DNA of 64,000 nucleotides, from NCBI GenBank assembly GCA_963682025.1, contig OY821518.1, forward strand, positions 305,635,429-305,699,428, given 5' to 3'. Both the position numbers and the translations under genes were made by a program. Origin of the DNA: Cordilura impudica. Taxonomy: Eukaryota > Arthropoda > Insecta > Diptera > Scathophagidae. Shown piece after piece: positions 34,101 through 48,200 of the stretch. Under the pieces are notes generated by a model. That model made no database searches. It saw nothing but the letters and a program-made list of their open reading frames with translations, and was not told the origin of the DNA. Within the stretch, counting starts at the first letter, position 1. Every line of letters begins with the position of its first letter.

Positions 34101-35985
34101 ATCTGATGTTCACTTATAACTAAGTTACATTCGCTTCTACATGACATTTTGATTAAAAATGTTTACAGATTTCATAATAGTACGAAATGAAAACACAAAA
34201 AAAAAACCGTTATATTTGATTAACAAAAGCAGATTTAAAACATAAACTAAACTCTTTTGCATTAGTATGTGCATTGCTGGTGATATTGTTGGTTAAGGCC
34301 ACAATGCAAAAACAAAAAATAAAAACAAAACCTAACCATCAAAAATCATTACACACCGCCAAAAATAGAAATAATACAGACATCTGCTTTAATTTACACA
34401 GTGCTTCGCATTAACCTCTCTCTTCTGATCTACATTTATATTGAGTTTTAAACGAAAAAAACGACACATTGCGAAAAAGCGGTTGAAAGCACAAGGGGTG
34501 ATAAACACGCAAACACACATTAATAATTTATTAGGATGACTACTATGTGTAGTATAAATATTAAGAAGCAGGAATTAACAACAACAAAAATAATGTATTA
34601 TATTCTAGAAACAAAGAGAAAATACTGAAAAGAACAATACAACAAAATAAGTAAAACAAACACGATTTTCTTAAGCGCGGCAAATGATGAAGAATAGAGG
34701 AATGAAAAAGTTAGGAAACATAGATACAAAAAGGAACTGGTAGGAATAAAATAAATAACGGACAATTGTACAGAACAGAAAAGAAATGCAAAAATTGATC
34801 TGTTCAAAGTGGGGTGGGTAACACAAAAGCTCAAAAAGACATTAAGTTAATAAAAAAAAAAAAAATAGAAAGGTGGTTGACTACTATATACTGAGGGGGA
34901 TTTTTAGATAGCCGACGAATGAATAAATAACATTTTTACATTTTTATAGCTCATAAAAATGAACACAAAAATAAATGCATTTTTTAGCCTCTTAATTTTA
35001 TTTACCCATTTTGCCAGTTAAAAAAAGAAAACATATATATGTATATGTATGTGAAAAATTTGAGTTTTAACAATACAAATACACAAAATATGTTGCTGTT
35101 AATTTCAAAATGTAGGAATTAAAAATGTACAACACATATATGAAATACTTGTATGACAGACGCGCGCTTGTTTTAACTTATACTGAAATATATATCGTGT
35201 ACACGTCTACCCTCCACCATATATATTACACCTAGTTTTCCCATACTCCCTCCACCTAACCATTGTTCAGAACACATTTTTCTTTCATTTTTTTTTTTTT
35301 TACTCGAAACAACTTGTGTCTTAACCGTCATTATAAGCCATACCATTTGTATACCCACAAAACCGACATGTACAAAAACAACAATTTAGACTTAACGATG
35401 CTAAATGTTGTCTGTTTCCGTTCCTCTACCTCAAAAACCGCCGCGCCAAAAAACAAACAAAATTCGAAAACCTTAAAATCATACCCAACCACGTTATACT
35501 TCTAGAGCACATTATCATATACCGAAAAAGAGAAAAAAAAAAAAAAAAAAAAACTCGACACAAGGCACCGCAAAGCAACGCTTGGCGTCTTTTTTTTTTT
35601 TTTGATTCGTTTTTCGAAGAAAATATTTTATAACGCAAGTGTTTTAAAATGCCGCTTTGTAAAAGTGTATAACAAAATACGAAAAGAGCTAAATGAAACA
35701 ACTATACATTAAATCCAAACAACAAAGTATGTGATGTCAACACAGCAAAGCGAAAAAAAGACAACATGATTAAAAAGACGCCGTAACATTTTTCGCAAAT
35801 GCCGCTGTTTTATGATACAGACAAAATTTCAAAAATTTTCGTTTTTTTTTTTTTTTAACACCAAAAACCAGACCAGAAGTAATTTTTTTCAACTTCAATT
35901 AATACACTTTTGTTTTCAACAACTTTTATTAAATATTTATTAAATCATTTAATACTCACTTCTTTTCTACAGCAACATCGGCCAT
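31138..35985 (-). CDS. Df31: Df31, histone-binding chromatin decondensation factor
   Basis: Three coding exons: 35985-35960, 31709-31363 and 31298-31138 (GT-AG introns of 4,250 and 64 bases), giving 177 aa. The protein starts MADVAVEKKDTPVVEKVAAE and is very rich in Ala and Glu, intrinsically disordered, with repeated short acidic blocks. A basic cluster (AVKRKVT) and SEKKAKLEE precede the C-terminal SEVAA. Drosophila Df31 is a similar small acidic protein (about 185 aa from memory) that binds histones, decondenses sperm chromatin and, with snoRNAs, keeps chromatin open. Identity rests on composition, the N-terminal and KRKV/KKAKLEE features, size and the neighbours Ac3 and Cul2. Exon 1 encodes only nine residues, and the long intron carries MITEs and a Helentron copy. 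Confidence 0.75.
32041..32471. mobile_element. MITE in Df31 intron 1
   Basis: About 50-bp terminal inverted repeats: the left reads ATAATTCATGGCAATGTTCA within 32041-32090, and the inverse is at 32428-32471. The outer ends read ACACGGTG and ACATGGTG. There is no coding capacity. Confidence 0.7.
32607..32680. repeat. Short foldback repeat
   Basis: TTCTACCCTGC and GCAGGGTAGAA bracket about 50 bases. A diverged relative is at 28640-28740. Confidence 0.45.
32808..33158 (+). repeat. Direct repeat, copy 1, left of Helentron copy H6
   Basis: CACTCGTAACTACTTTCACT through the AAACTAAAAACAAG stretch, repeated at 33645-33917 with an internal deletion of about 80 bases in the second copy. Confidence 0.75.
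33159..34028 (-). mobile_element. Old Helentron-like copy H6, split by a direct repeat
   Basis: The 3' end palindrome (AATTATAGTCGGTCTG) is at 33163 and the 5' end (CACATAGTGGTACAGGGTAT) at 34008-34027. The middle contains the second copy of the 32808-type repeat (33645-33917), so family sequence resumes only near 33918. Confidence 0.65.
33645..33917 (+). repeat. Direct repeat, copy 2, inside H6
   Basis: Matches 32808-33158 over nearly its full length apart from one internal gap. Both copies end ACTAAAAACAAGA at the point where Helentron sequence begins. Confidence 0.75.
34030..35959. other. Df31 intron 1, promoter-proximal part
   Basis: No gene or mobile element recognised. There are long A and T runs and AT-rich simple sequence throughout. 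Confidence 0.5.
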
Positions 35986-38900
35986 TTTGTTTAGTTTAAT
36001 TTTTCTAAACTTTATTCAAAATGTATAGAGAACGTTAAAAAGTTGTATTTTATTGTTTTAAATAAAACACAAGTTCAGTCACAAACTAAAAGAGAACTTG
36101 TTTTTAGTCAAATGAGTTTACTTTTTCTTGATTTAGCACACAAAAGTTTAGTTAGATTTGTTTAAAAATTTTTAACTTGTACTTTTTCTTTTCAAATGCT
36201 GTACTACTGGCCACTGCACACGTCTGCACTGCTTCGCTGATAAACGCCGAATGATGATCGAAATTGTGTTCGAATTAATTGGCGTCGTTGAGTTTCGCCA
36301 GCATAGTTGCGAAAATTGTGTGCGTGTGCTGAGTCGTGTGTGCAAGAAAGAGATGTACATAAATTAATATGAAAAGGTAAATTTCCTGCAGTATTCAAGC
36401 AGGTAAAAATGGCGAAACAAATTATTGTACCATGGATAGAGCATCATCTGGTTGTCAAAAGATGCAACTGAAGTTAATGGAGATGGTTGCCACATGTGTT
36501 AGTAATAAAAATAATTTTTTTGAATGTTCATGACTGTACATGAGGGATATATGTAGCTTTTTATATATTTTGCGAATATCAAAAATGGCGTACTGAAGTC
36601 ATTTTGCTCTCGAGTTTGCACCCCACTCAATTTTGTAACTCATTCTAATAGAATTCAAAGAATAATAAAATTAAACATTTTAAAAATAATGAAAAAAACG
36701 AAATTAAGTCATAAACAACATATAAAATTTCTCTGTTTTCTATTTTATTACTGTCTTTTTATTATTTTTTTTATTTTTATTATTATTATTATCTTTTTAT
36801 TTTTATTTTTTTATAACTGCTAATGAATTATTTTAGATATTTTTTAATAAATTTGGTTGAAACAATTGTTGCCGTTAGTATAGGGGTGTATCAGATTTTT
36901 GCGAACGCGAGTGGATGTTTTAAAATTTAGATGTACGCGTTCAAGAACATGTTCTGTTTTTTAGCAGTACACGTGCAAGAACACGAACTTAAAATAAAAT
37001 TACACTCGAACCTGTGTGGTTTATGTGTGTTCGAAATAAAATATACGTGATATAAACATGTTCGTGTACGTAACGAAATATTAAAACGAACACAGTCATG
37101 GTTGTGTTCGGCACCGTACAAAATTTAGAAACACACATAATTGATATCAAAATAAAAATATTTGTTTGTTTGTCTGAGCTACGTTTGTGTAAATATATGT
37201 ACGAGTTTTTTATTCAGTGTGTTTTTTTTATGAACTCTGATAGTATTATATTTTTTTTTAAAGAATTTTTATAAGCAATCAGTTCGGAAATATGGCTACA
37301 CTAAACATACAAGTTTTTCTGTTGACTACAGTGTCCTCTGGGTGTCATGATATATAATGTTTGTTAAACATAATTTTGTTTTTTTTTTAATGGCACTCTT
37401 TGTAAAGAGAAAATGAATCATTCAAATTTTCTTATCACAAACACCAGGTGCTTGTAGCCGTTGAGGTACGGCTTTAGGCAGGATGTTCTACTTTCGAAAC
37501 AGGACAGATGTAATTTTGTTATTGTAAATATATAAAACAGCAAGAAGAGGTAGTCAATCTTTAAGGGCATACAAATAAACCAGAAGAAGCTATTTACGTT
37601 TTAACTTACAGCTGTGTTTTACTCGTACAGTAAACTGAAAAATTAAAAAAAATACATTCTCTTTGAATGTTTTTGCCACTCTTGAGATTTGAAATCTTTT
37701 ATTTGAATAATATATGATAACAGTAAATGAATGACATGGTATTTTTGACAAATGCATGCAACTTAACATTTTGACACCATGTCAAAATCATTAAGCTTAT
37801 ATTACTCTGGGGGTAAAGTAGAAAAGCTTCCGCTTTATACAACACTATGTCCTTAAAGCTTTTTGTTTCTGGCAATTTTATGGAAGGGCTCTATTAAGAG
37901 GTTTTTAGTCTTCTACTGGTAATAGCTTAGAAAACTATTGCTACATTATACTCAAATTGAAACGGACAACGAATCGCAACAAAAAATATATATGAAAAGA
38001 CTAAGAATTATTAATGGGTGTAAAGAGTTAGTTAAAAAAAATAATGAAAAAATTAATGCAAATCTCAATAAAATAAAATTTGCTTTAAAATTAAACATGA
38101 ATGTACATGTGCCACACGGATAAGTATTAAAACATTCTGAAAAAGTGTTTCTTCCATTTAATGAATACTATATCGTATAATGTAATGAAAAGGAATACAT
38201 ATGAAAAAAAAAAAATTCCTCAAAAAAAGTGTAATCAAATATGATAAATATTAATGTTAAGAATTCCTTTGAATGTAGTTTTATACATATATATAAAAAA
38301 ATAGATTTAAAAGAGCCCCTGGGTTTTTGTGTGTGCATGAATGTAGAAAAAAAATTATGGAATTGTTTTATCACAATTGATGTTCCTGTCGCTTGTGATG
38401 ATGGTAGTTATGTGTAGGATATTAGTTTTAGTTGTTTTGTTGTTGCAAAAACTCATTTCCAGCTACCTTGTCAACAACGACGTTGATATTGTAATCCATT
38501 GAAGTATAAAAATGTCTTATTTATTTAATACCATTTAAGCCAACTTCTTAATTAAGCCCATCGTTCACAGTTAGCTCTCACACACAAACCATTTGATACC
38601 GATAAACCAAAATTTTGTGTGTGTATGCATTTCTTGTGCACATTTTTTTTTTTTTCACCAACGAATTCCAACGTTGATGAAAACAACAACACCATCAACA
38701 CACACACACATATGTATATATACATACTTATACTATAATAAAGTTTTCTCACCATCATTCTTTATTTAGTACTAGTGAATATGTTAATGTTTTTTGTTTA
38801 GGTCCTTGAGCAACATAAAATATAGTTTTAAGTATGACAAAGTCAAAGCTCTGGAAGTTGGTGTAAATTATCATCAAAAGAACAACAATATAAATCACAT

Positions 38901-39266
38901 TTCGAATAAAAATAAAGAACGAAACCATTCAAAATAACAATTCCTACCTACATGCATAAGATTGAAGTGACAGTGACAGTGAGAAGTTCTAAAAGAGAAA
39001 CACAACCAAAACGGAAGTTTAATTTTAGCATTGTTTGAGTAAATTTCAAAAAAGAAAGCTTTAACAAGCATAACTCATAAATTATTGCGCGCCTGTTTTT
39101 TTTTTTTTTTTTTTTCATAAATTTAATATTTACTAATTTTAGCAAATACCATGCCGCTACGAGTATATTGTAAAGAAAAGGTTGTGATATAAAACAAGCA
39201 AAAAATTAAAATCAACAAATAACATAAAGTTAATCATTTACAATAGATGCAATAAACAATAGCGAT
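35986..39266. other. Divergent intergenic region between Df31 and Ac3
   Basis: This 3.3-kb stretch should hold the promoters of both genes. I find no clear TATA/initiator pair. It contains a 12-base palindrome (AGAACATGTTCT, 36932-36943), a CA microsatellite near 38698-38710 and homopolymers. Confidence 0.4.
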
Positions 39267-42200
39267 ATGACAGAAACAAAACTAAATAATTGCAATAATA
39301 TAGAAAATGGTGTGTCCATAACATCAATCGACAAAAATAAGGATGAAAATGAGTCCTCAGAAGGACCCACCGTTACATTACCCCACTCCGTTTTGAACAA
39401 TTTATTTACAACATTTTATGTCAATCAAAGACGTGAAGCTCTCAAATGGTTCCTGGCTGCATATCTTTGCTTTAGTTTATATACCCTTGGAATACCAGCC
39501 GATCAAACATTTCAGAATAGAAGTAAGTAAAAAGAAATTCACAAATATTTCATAACTGAATTCTTTGCGAATGCATTCCTTGTTGAATAAACTTATTTAA
39601 TATTTTGTTCAGAAACTTGATAGTTCCGTTTTCGTTCATTGAACAAGGAAATACATATAATATATGTATGTAGATTATTACTATTTTTTTTTTTTTTTTT
39701 TTTGTAAGTCAGTCGATTATATAATTCTATTCGATGCGACAAGAAAAATCTTTTAAACCGAATTTTCATTATTAAAATTTGAAAATATTTTATTATTTCA
39801 AAATTCGTTAAAGACATGTCGCGACTTGATTTATGAAGTTAAAAATTTCAACAATTTGGAATTTACAAAGATAATAATTCAAAGTTTTTAAAATCGTAAT
39901 CATAAGTGAAATTCAAGTTACACAGTTGATATGTGAGTGCACTTAGAGGAAATTTTTGTAAGTAATTAGAATTTATTATTCGTGGGTGTGAGTGCGTATG
40001 TTCATTTTCGTGTAAAAAATCCCCGTTACTTTAAAATCTTCAAATATGTAGTTATAAATCGCAAGCCGCATCAATAATTGATATTGATGCCACCATACTG
40101 GGCTAAAACTTTATGTTCCAAAGTATAACCGAAATGTTAAAATGATTTTTATTTTTTTCAGCATGCTACATAATATTTGATATTATTGCCGTAAGTAGTT
40201 GGCTACTAATGTTTGCAGCCAGCAAATATGAAAGAGCCAAATCGAAAAGCCCCTTCTATATTACCATATTAATAAGCAGTGCCCCGGTAGTGATATGGAC
40301 TTGTTTTGTAGTACATTTTGTAACTTACTCTTTCGCCCAACAAGTTGCAATATCCGCAAGGTTTGTTAATTGTAAAAATTTAAATGCAGAGCATTTCAAA
40401 TTCCCCTTCTTACGTTTTATAGAGAACTCTTGGGATGGGCCATATTATTCAATTTTTTGGTACCAGTGAGTTTACCAGTTCCTTTATATTATAAGGGATG
40501 TTTTATGTGTTTTACAACCTTTTTTGGTTACTATGCCCTCATCTATTTGTCGTCACGTGATGATCCCATGTTTAATGAAATGGTTCGTAATTTAATATAA
40601 AAGTAATGGTTATTGAAGAACCGTTTGAATAATTCAAAATATTTTAAAGTTGCTGGCAAATATGGTTTTGGTTTCGGCAGCTGTTATAATAGGTCTATTG
40701 TACTATGACATGAATGCGGCCAAACAGAGGCGTGCATTCTTGGAAGCCAAAAAGAGTTTGGAGGTGAAAATGATTATTGAAGAAGAATCGGCTGAACAGG
40801 AACGTCTACTACTATCCGTGCTGCCCAAACATGTAGCCGAGAAAATGAGACAAGATTTGGGTTCGACTAGTTCTGAGCCATTTAAAAAAATCTATATGAG
40901 TCGTCATGAAAATGTTAGGTAACTTTGTAAATCCGCCATTAAAGCCAATTAAGGACTAATTAATGTTTGTTTTGTTTGTTTAAAGCATATTATATGCTGA
41001 CATCGTTGGTTTTACAGCCATATCATCTACATACAGTGCCCAGGACTTGGTGAAGATGTTAAATGAGCTATTTGCCCGCTTCGATAGATTAGCGGAGGTA
41101 CATTTATTGAAAAGATTTATTTCTTTTTTTTTTTTTGTTATTTTTATTATATTTGTATTTAACTTGGCCTTTTTTATTTATGTTTATTTAATATTTATAT
41201 GTATGTATATCCAGCTAACTGGTTTGTTTTATTTTGATTTGATTAACCTTCACGTTTATATGTATGTATATTTTCATAAATTTATGTATGTAAAACAACA
41301 ACAAAAAACATTATTTACCTTATTTATATATATAACGCGACCAACTCATAAGCTTTTTCCGGGAATGAAGTAATTTTTTTTATTTAATGTTAAAATTGTA
41401 AAACTCTGCTCTATTTTTAACCACTATATCACTATACGTATGTGCTGATTGATGGCTTATAACTATCGACTACGAATAATTTTCTGAGTCGATTTAACAA
41501 TGTCCGTTTGTCCGACCGTCTGCGTGTACATGTAAACCTTGTGCGCAAACTACAGGTTGCAATTCTAAAGGTATTTGGGTGAAATTCGGTACTTAAGCTT
41601 CGATCAGATCAAGGACGATAGCTATTGGAGAAAATAAGTGCATGCTCAGACTTAGCCACATACAAATGTTCAATAGCCGAATTTGGCACATATGTACATA
41701 GGTCTTTATTACATCAGCCTAGCCCGAGTAAAATTTTCTCTTTTGATTTGCAAAGGACTTAAAGGACTTTAAATATTAATTTAAAAAATATTGTAAAGAG
41801 AATCGATTTTATATTCCAAAACCTTAAACACCATCGCAGATTAAATGATCAATTGTTCGAATATCATGAACTAAATAAATAAATTAAATTTATTAAATAA
41901 AGAATGAAGATTAAAAGTTAATTCGAAAATCAACTAGTTGGTAGCATTAGGTTATACACAACTATGCATACATAAATCAGTCCTTTTGTTTTCTTTATTG
42001 AAAGTATTTTTGTTACGACATATACCCTCCATCATAGGCAGGGAATCGTTAGTTATGTGATTCATTTAAAAATATCGTGGCCTCTGATATTTATGGGGCT
42101 CATTTTAAAATATTTCACTTGGCCTCTTTTAGTCTATTGAAAAATAATAATACATAATTTTAGAATAAACTTTATGTAAATTTTTGAGTTTCCCTTATGA

Positions 42201-45200
42201 AATTGAAAATGCTTAGATTTCTTTTGTCGAATTATTGTATTCTGAAATTATGGTGGAGGGTATAAGAAGTTCGTAAATGCCGTATATAACACTTTCGATT
42301 TGTATTTCTTGTTAATTAATTTTCATTTTGTGTTCACATTTAATGGGCGACAATGACAAAGGCCATAATTGAACGACCATTTAAAAAACAGTTACCAGCA
42401 CTTAGTTAACACATTTTTTTTCACATATTTGTTTATCCCTTTTCTTTCGCTCTGCTTCTCCTACTATCTCATCATAAAACTTGGTCTTGGCTAGAAATAT
42501 CAACAACTACGTATAAAAATTCTAGGTGATTGTTATTATTGCATTAGCGGTGCCCCAGACGAAAGACAAGATCATGCTGTGCTTTGTGTGCACATGGGTT
42601 TGTCGATGGTAAAGGCTATAAAGTAAGTCTATAACAGACAGACGATGTTTTGGATGGTTGGTAATAATCATGATGATGAGTCGAATGGGGGTTGGATGAT
42701 GACCCATGGCAGGCTGTCATTTGTAAACAACCCATAACCCATAGTCTTGTGTTTAATTTTATGTTGTCTTTTGTTTTTTTTTTGTTTTTTGGTTTAAATT
42801 GTGTTTTTTTTTTTTTTGAGTATAGATATGTGCAGCAAAAGGCCAATTCGCCCGTTGATATGAGAGTTGGTATACATACGGGTGCTGTTTTGGCTGGCAT
42901 TTTGGGACAGCGGCAGTGGCAATTTGATGTCTATTCAAAGGATGTTGAATTAGCTAATAAAATGGAATCAAGCGGAAAGGCGGGGTAAGTAAACGTTAAT
43001 AATGCTCATGCTTATATTATTTAAAGCTAGAAAAGAAAATATACATACATACATATACATATGTACATAAATTAATAAACTATTATCGGACCAATTTGTT
43101 TTTAACGGCACATGTAAACTAATTACAGGGTTTTGAATTTGACTTCAAATACAAACAAAATTCAAATATAAAGTTGATCTATAATTAAATTGTAACGAGG
43201 TTTTGTCGTAGGCTGAGAGTAGCTTGTCGTGTCCAGGGTCTTCTCAAGGACCCTCAAAACCTTAAGTAATAAGACAGTTATTTTACCCTTTGACGGGGTT
43301 GTATATTAACCTGAACTTTATTATTCTCTTTATAATTACATAAATATTTACATATATATACTCAGACCTTCTTGCAAGACGTCAATAATAGTAGTCGTCG
43401 GGTATATCATTGGTCGGCTGATGATATCGCTGGCAGCCGGATGTGTTGGTGGTCGGCTGCTTATATCGGGGGCAGTCGGCTGTATCGGTGTTCGGCTGCT
43501 TATATCGGTGGCAGTCGGCTGTATCGGTGTTCGGCTGCGTATATCGCTGGCAGTCGGCATTATCGGTGTTCGGCTGCGTATTTCGGTGGCAAACTAAGAA
43601 CAGTCAGCATAGGCCGCTGTGTAAATAAATACGAACAGTCAACAGAAGTCGCTGTGTAACTAACTACGAAGGAGATGACCGAGGTCGATTGCCCTTAAAT
43701 CTATGCATTAGGTACTGGATAGTAAATTGTCCTTACGCCCACAAAATTAATGTGTTAGGATCTATTTCACTTTAATAGTAAATTGTCCTTACATGAATTC
43801 TCAACCTTGTATATTTATCTCAGTTAATGTATGAACTGAGTGAGAATTAATAGTCATTTATGGTAATTTACTGTGGTTGATGTAGGTAACGTCGGTGTTT
43901 GTATTCTTAGTGGTAGTGTCTCTAATTATATTAATAATGTACGTTGCATTTAGCTACGTTACAAAATCTTGACGAAAATATACATTTATAAATACATATG
44001 AATGCAGATAAGACCTTATATAATTAGCTTATTAAATGTTTTCTTTAATTTTTTATATGTGCAGTATATTATATTTTGTCTTTCTACATTAAAATCTTTC
44101 AGTCGTGTTCATATATCTGACAAAACATTGGCGTATTTGAATGGCGAATTTGAAGTGGAACCAGCATATGGTGAGAAACGTGAGGAAGCCTTACGTATAG
44201 CTGGACTGAAAACTTATTTCATAAAAAAAGTGGTGAAGCCTGTAAGTTTTTTAATGTTTGCAATAGTTTGTAACATTTAAACATGCGTATGCATAATATA
44301 AATGTGACATACAAACAAAAACACTTTCAATGATTTCATCCTTTCCAGAAGGATATATGTATATGACATGTCTAAAATATCATTTACAGTTAATTTTCAC
44401 TCTTCCACATTCTTTCATATATGTATATAGTTTGCTTCCCCCAGTGCCAAGAAAATCAACGAAACGCAAAATAATGGCAGCAACGACAATGATGATACCC
44501 TCGATGAAGAGTTGTTGGCAGAAGCTCAAGATGACAATGTAAAAGATACAGAAGAGCCCGAAGTTTCCGATAAAGCTACCATATTTAGGGAGCAACTACG
44601 TAATGTCTTAAGAGACCGTGATTATTACGCGTAAGTTTGTTTCATTGGATTTGTAAATATTCATTAATATTGTCATCGATCTCATCATTGGCACAGGCAC
44701 ATTGATCAAGATACCGACTGCCTGCTGAAGTTTAAATTGAAAGAATTCGAAGATGATTATACGGCCTATAGAGAACCCTTCTCTTCTTTGCCACTTATAT
44801 CAGCATTAGTGGTACAAGCTATGGATATAATCTATTCATTTTTAATCTTACCCCGGTTGGTATTACTTTGCAACAATCACAGCAATAATTTCATTGTAAA
44901 AATAATTCTCTATCCTACGTGACGCTGTAGCTCTCCATTACATTTTGTTAATATAGCTGCTCCTTTGGTACCCATCTTTATGCTAGTCTTCATAAGTGTG
45001 GCTGAAAGTTTTCCACGTTTTTTGCCACATTTTTTTGTTAGCATTAGCAAACGCTACAACGACTTCACATGTGTCCGTGAGCTGACAGCCATTATCATTG
45101 TGTTGACCATAGGCCTGAGTAATGTCATCGATGAGGTAAGTAGTGGAGGGATAAATATATAAGTTTTAAACAATAGCACACTAATTTATTTGTCAACAAT

Positions 45201-48200
45201 TGTAGTATTTCTTTGTGGCCTACATAAAATCCGAACATATTGTTAGTGAGAGTGTCTTTAATAAAACACAGAGTGAGGAAGATTTTCTGGTGGCTGAGCC
45301 CATGATTGATGCTACACCCGACCCTCTCGATAACATTATGTATCCCTCATATTTAAGCAATTTTAGTGTTTTAATACTGATAGCAACAACAGTTATAGCT
45401 CAATTAACACACTTCGTTAAAATTCTGTTATTGATTCTTATAACAGGTAAATATTTATTAAATCGAATTGTTCGTTCGTTTTCAAATCCTTATTCGTTAT
45501 CACACAGGTTTGCATTGGTATTTCAATATATATGTGCTAAATGATTTGTATGCATTGGAAGATGATTTGGCCTTCAATCCGTAAGTATTCTCCATCATGT
45601 TTTTGCGTATTTTCATGGTATGTGTATCCATTTTATTCAGTTCTTTATGACAAACTTTACAAAATTAATTTGAACAAAAACAAAAACCAGGGACGTAACA
45701 GTTATAAGAGAAATGACGAAAAAGTCTTATTGAACCAATAACATTGATGAATTCAAATAATGGTTATATCGGAAGATATACTTTAGACAAAAAATTATAT
45801 GTGCAAGAATATTAAAAACTATTTGTTTCTATCTAAAAATTAACGGTAGTTTATTTTTAACTTCAACAATTTTTTTTCTTATATTTAGTCTCTCTAATCA
45901 TGGAATTTAATTTTTCTTTTGACTTCATTTGTGGTCCCGATATCTGAGATTATCGCTTTTAGTTTTTAATTCAATAGAAAATAATTATATGTGCATTATT
46001 GATTAACATTCGCGTTTCTGATGCTGAAGAGTGAACTTCAATATCTTTTTTTTATGTTCACTATATGTAATCTTTCCGGAGGTGAGTAAATAAGGATTTT
46101 TCATACATATTTAAACAAAAATTTTATTTCTGTTTTCCTTTTAGTTGAAAATGCCACGTGGAACTGAACTGCGAATTGCTGGCAAAGGAATTGGTGAAAT
46201 CGCAGCTGCGGTAAATCGGCACCGTAATACTATATCCAATTTCCTTAAGGACCCCGAAAGCTACGGCATTAATAAGCGAAGTGGACGCATCTCAACCATA
46301 GACCAGAGGACTAAGCGGCATATAAGACATTTAGCAGCCAATGGAAATATGAGTTGCAGGCAAATAAAGGTGGAACTAGGCCTAACGGCTACAAGGCAGC
46401 GTGTCCAGCAACTGCTAAAGGACGATATAGGTCTAAGTTATGAAAACAAAATTGCCAAACCACACTTAACCCACACTTAAATACAAATTTTGGGAGGAGG
46501 AATTTCAAACCGTCATATTTAGTGACGAGAAAAAGTTTAATTTGGACGGCCCTGATGGTCACCACAAATATTGGAGAGATCCAAGACACCCTCGCCAAAC
46601 GTGCTACAAGCGCAACCACGGTGGTGGATCTCTCATGGTTTGGGCTGCATTTGGAGCACGAGGAAAGTCTCAAATATGCTTCGTCCCCACTAAAATGAAT
46701 GCAGAAATATATGTTGACTTGTTGGAGAACAATTTAATAGACTTTGCCGCCGAACTATATGGAGCTAATTGGACGTTCCAACAAGACAACGCTCCGATCC
46801 ATGTGGCTCGCTTTACAAAAAACTTTTTTAATGCGCACAAAATACCGGCATTGGAATGGCCAGCAGTAAGTCCGGATCTAAACCCAATTGAAGACCTCTG
46901 GGGGATCCTTTCTTCTAAGGTATTTTCAAAGTCAAAGCAATACACGACGCTTAAAGACCTTAAAGTAGCAATATTGGCAGAATGGGAGAAAATTGATATT
47001 GGCACTTTAAGAATCTTGGTGGGTTCTATGCCACGTAGGCTACAACAAGTTTTGATACACAAGGGCAACACAATATCACACAATATTATTTAAATATAAT
47101 GTTAGATATATATAATGAATATTAATTTTGTTTTATGCACATATGTATGTATAACTATTTTCTATGAAGTATTTTTGTTTTCCTTTTTTTCTGTTTTAAA
47201 AAATAAAATTCAGAATATTTTTTTTTATGATTTTAAAGCACACATTAATACATAATAAAATATAAAACAAATATGAAAAAATATTTTTTTTACTTACCAA
47301 CAAATCAATATAATACCTTGCACATATAATTATTTGTCAGAGTGTATAGTATTTTGGTTACCGTAACTAACTGAAAACTGATTTTTTTTTTTTTTGGTTA
47401 TGAATAACTATTATAGCAACCAAAAAATTTTTTAAATTTAATTTTAATTGATTGGCAGGCATACCTTTAACGTCTTTATTTAATGAAAAAACAAGTAAGA
47501 AAATTATAGTCGGTCTAGACCGACTATACGATACCCTATACCATGCATTTAGAGACCCTATCTCTTAGGCCCAACTAACTGGACATAGAAAATAAGCAAA
47601 AGCCAAATTTGAGTGGGATTTTTATTAATTTTTTTGGCTGCAGATATGAAAAAGTTCATATCGGATGCTATATCTATATAGGGACTTGGTCCAAAAATGG
47701 ACCGAGCCTGATCATGTTTGGTAAAGTCTCTTGTATTTTGCAAAAATATATACAAACAAAATTTGAGAAGAATCAGTACAATATTGTTTTTTAATAGATT
47801 TAAGTGAAGATCGGGAAGCAGCTCTATATGGGGTCAAAGGGATCATTTTTGGACTACTCATTAATGGATGTAATGAACGCATACAAACCCAATTTGAGTA
47901 AGATCTATATGACAATTCGGATCTTATGGCAATTTATGTCGATTTCATATGGGTAATTTGTATGGGGGCTAGGTCTGAACATGGACCGATTCTCACCAAT
48001 TTCAATAACGTTCATCCCATGGCCGATAAAAGCCTATGTACCAAATTTCATCAAAATACATTCATATTTGCGACCTGCAGTTTGATTACAAGCTTTACAT
48101 GGACAAACAGACGGACGGACGGACGGACATTGTTAAATCAACTCAGAAAGTGATTCTGATTCGATCGGTATAATTAAAGATGGGTCTAGGTCAAATATTT

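Noticed and set aside
36932..36943. AGAACATGTTCT palindrome as a hormone or p53 response element
   Set aside because: A single 12-base match in a 3.3-kb AT-rich spacer is not enough.
39146..39266. Ac3 start at another upstream ATG
   Set aside because: No earlier in-frame ATG without a stop; the chosen start gives a plausible N-terminus before the first transmembrane helix.
43348..43659. Frames with repeating [13 protein letters not shown] peptides
   Set aside because: Minisatellite in a solo LTR within an intron.
46389..47083. Minus-strand frames of 94 and 137 codons
   Set aside because: Antisense of the Tc3-like transposase.
12306..48153. Repeated short frames containing [20 protein letters not shown] and RRTDGRTDGRT
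   Set aside because: They arise from the non-coding Helentron-like repeat and its GTCC microsatellite; the same peptide appears in each copy with different ends.
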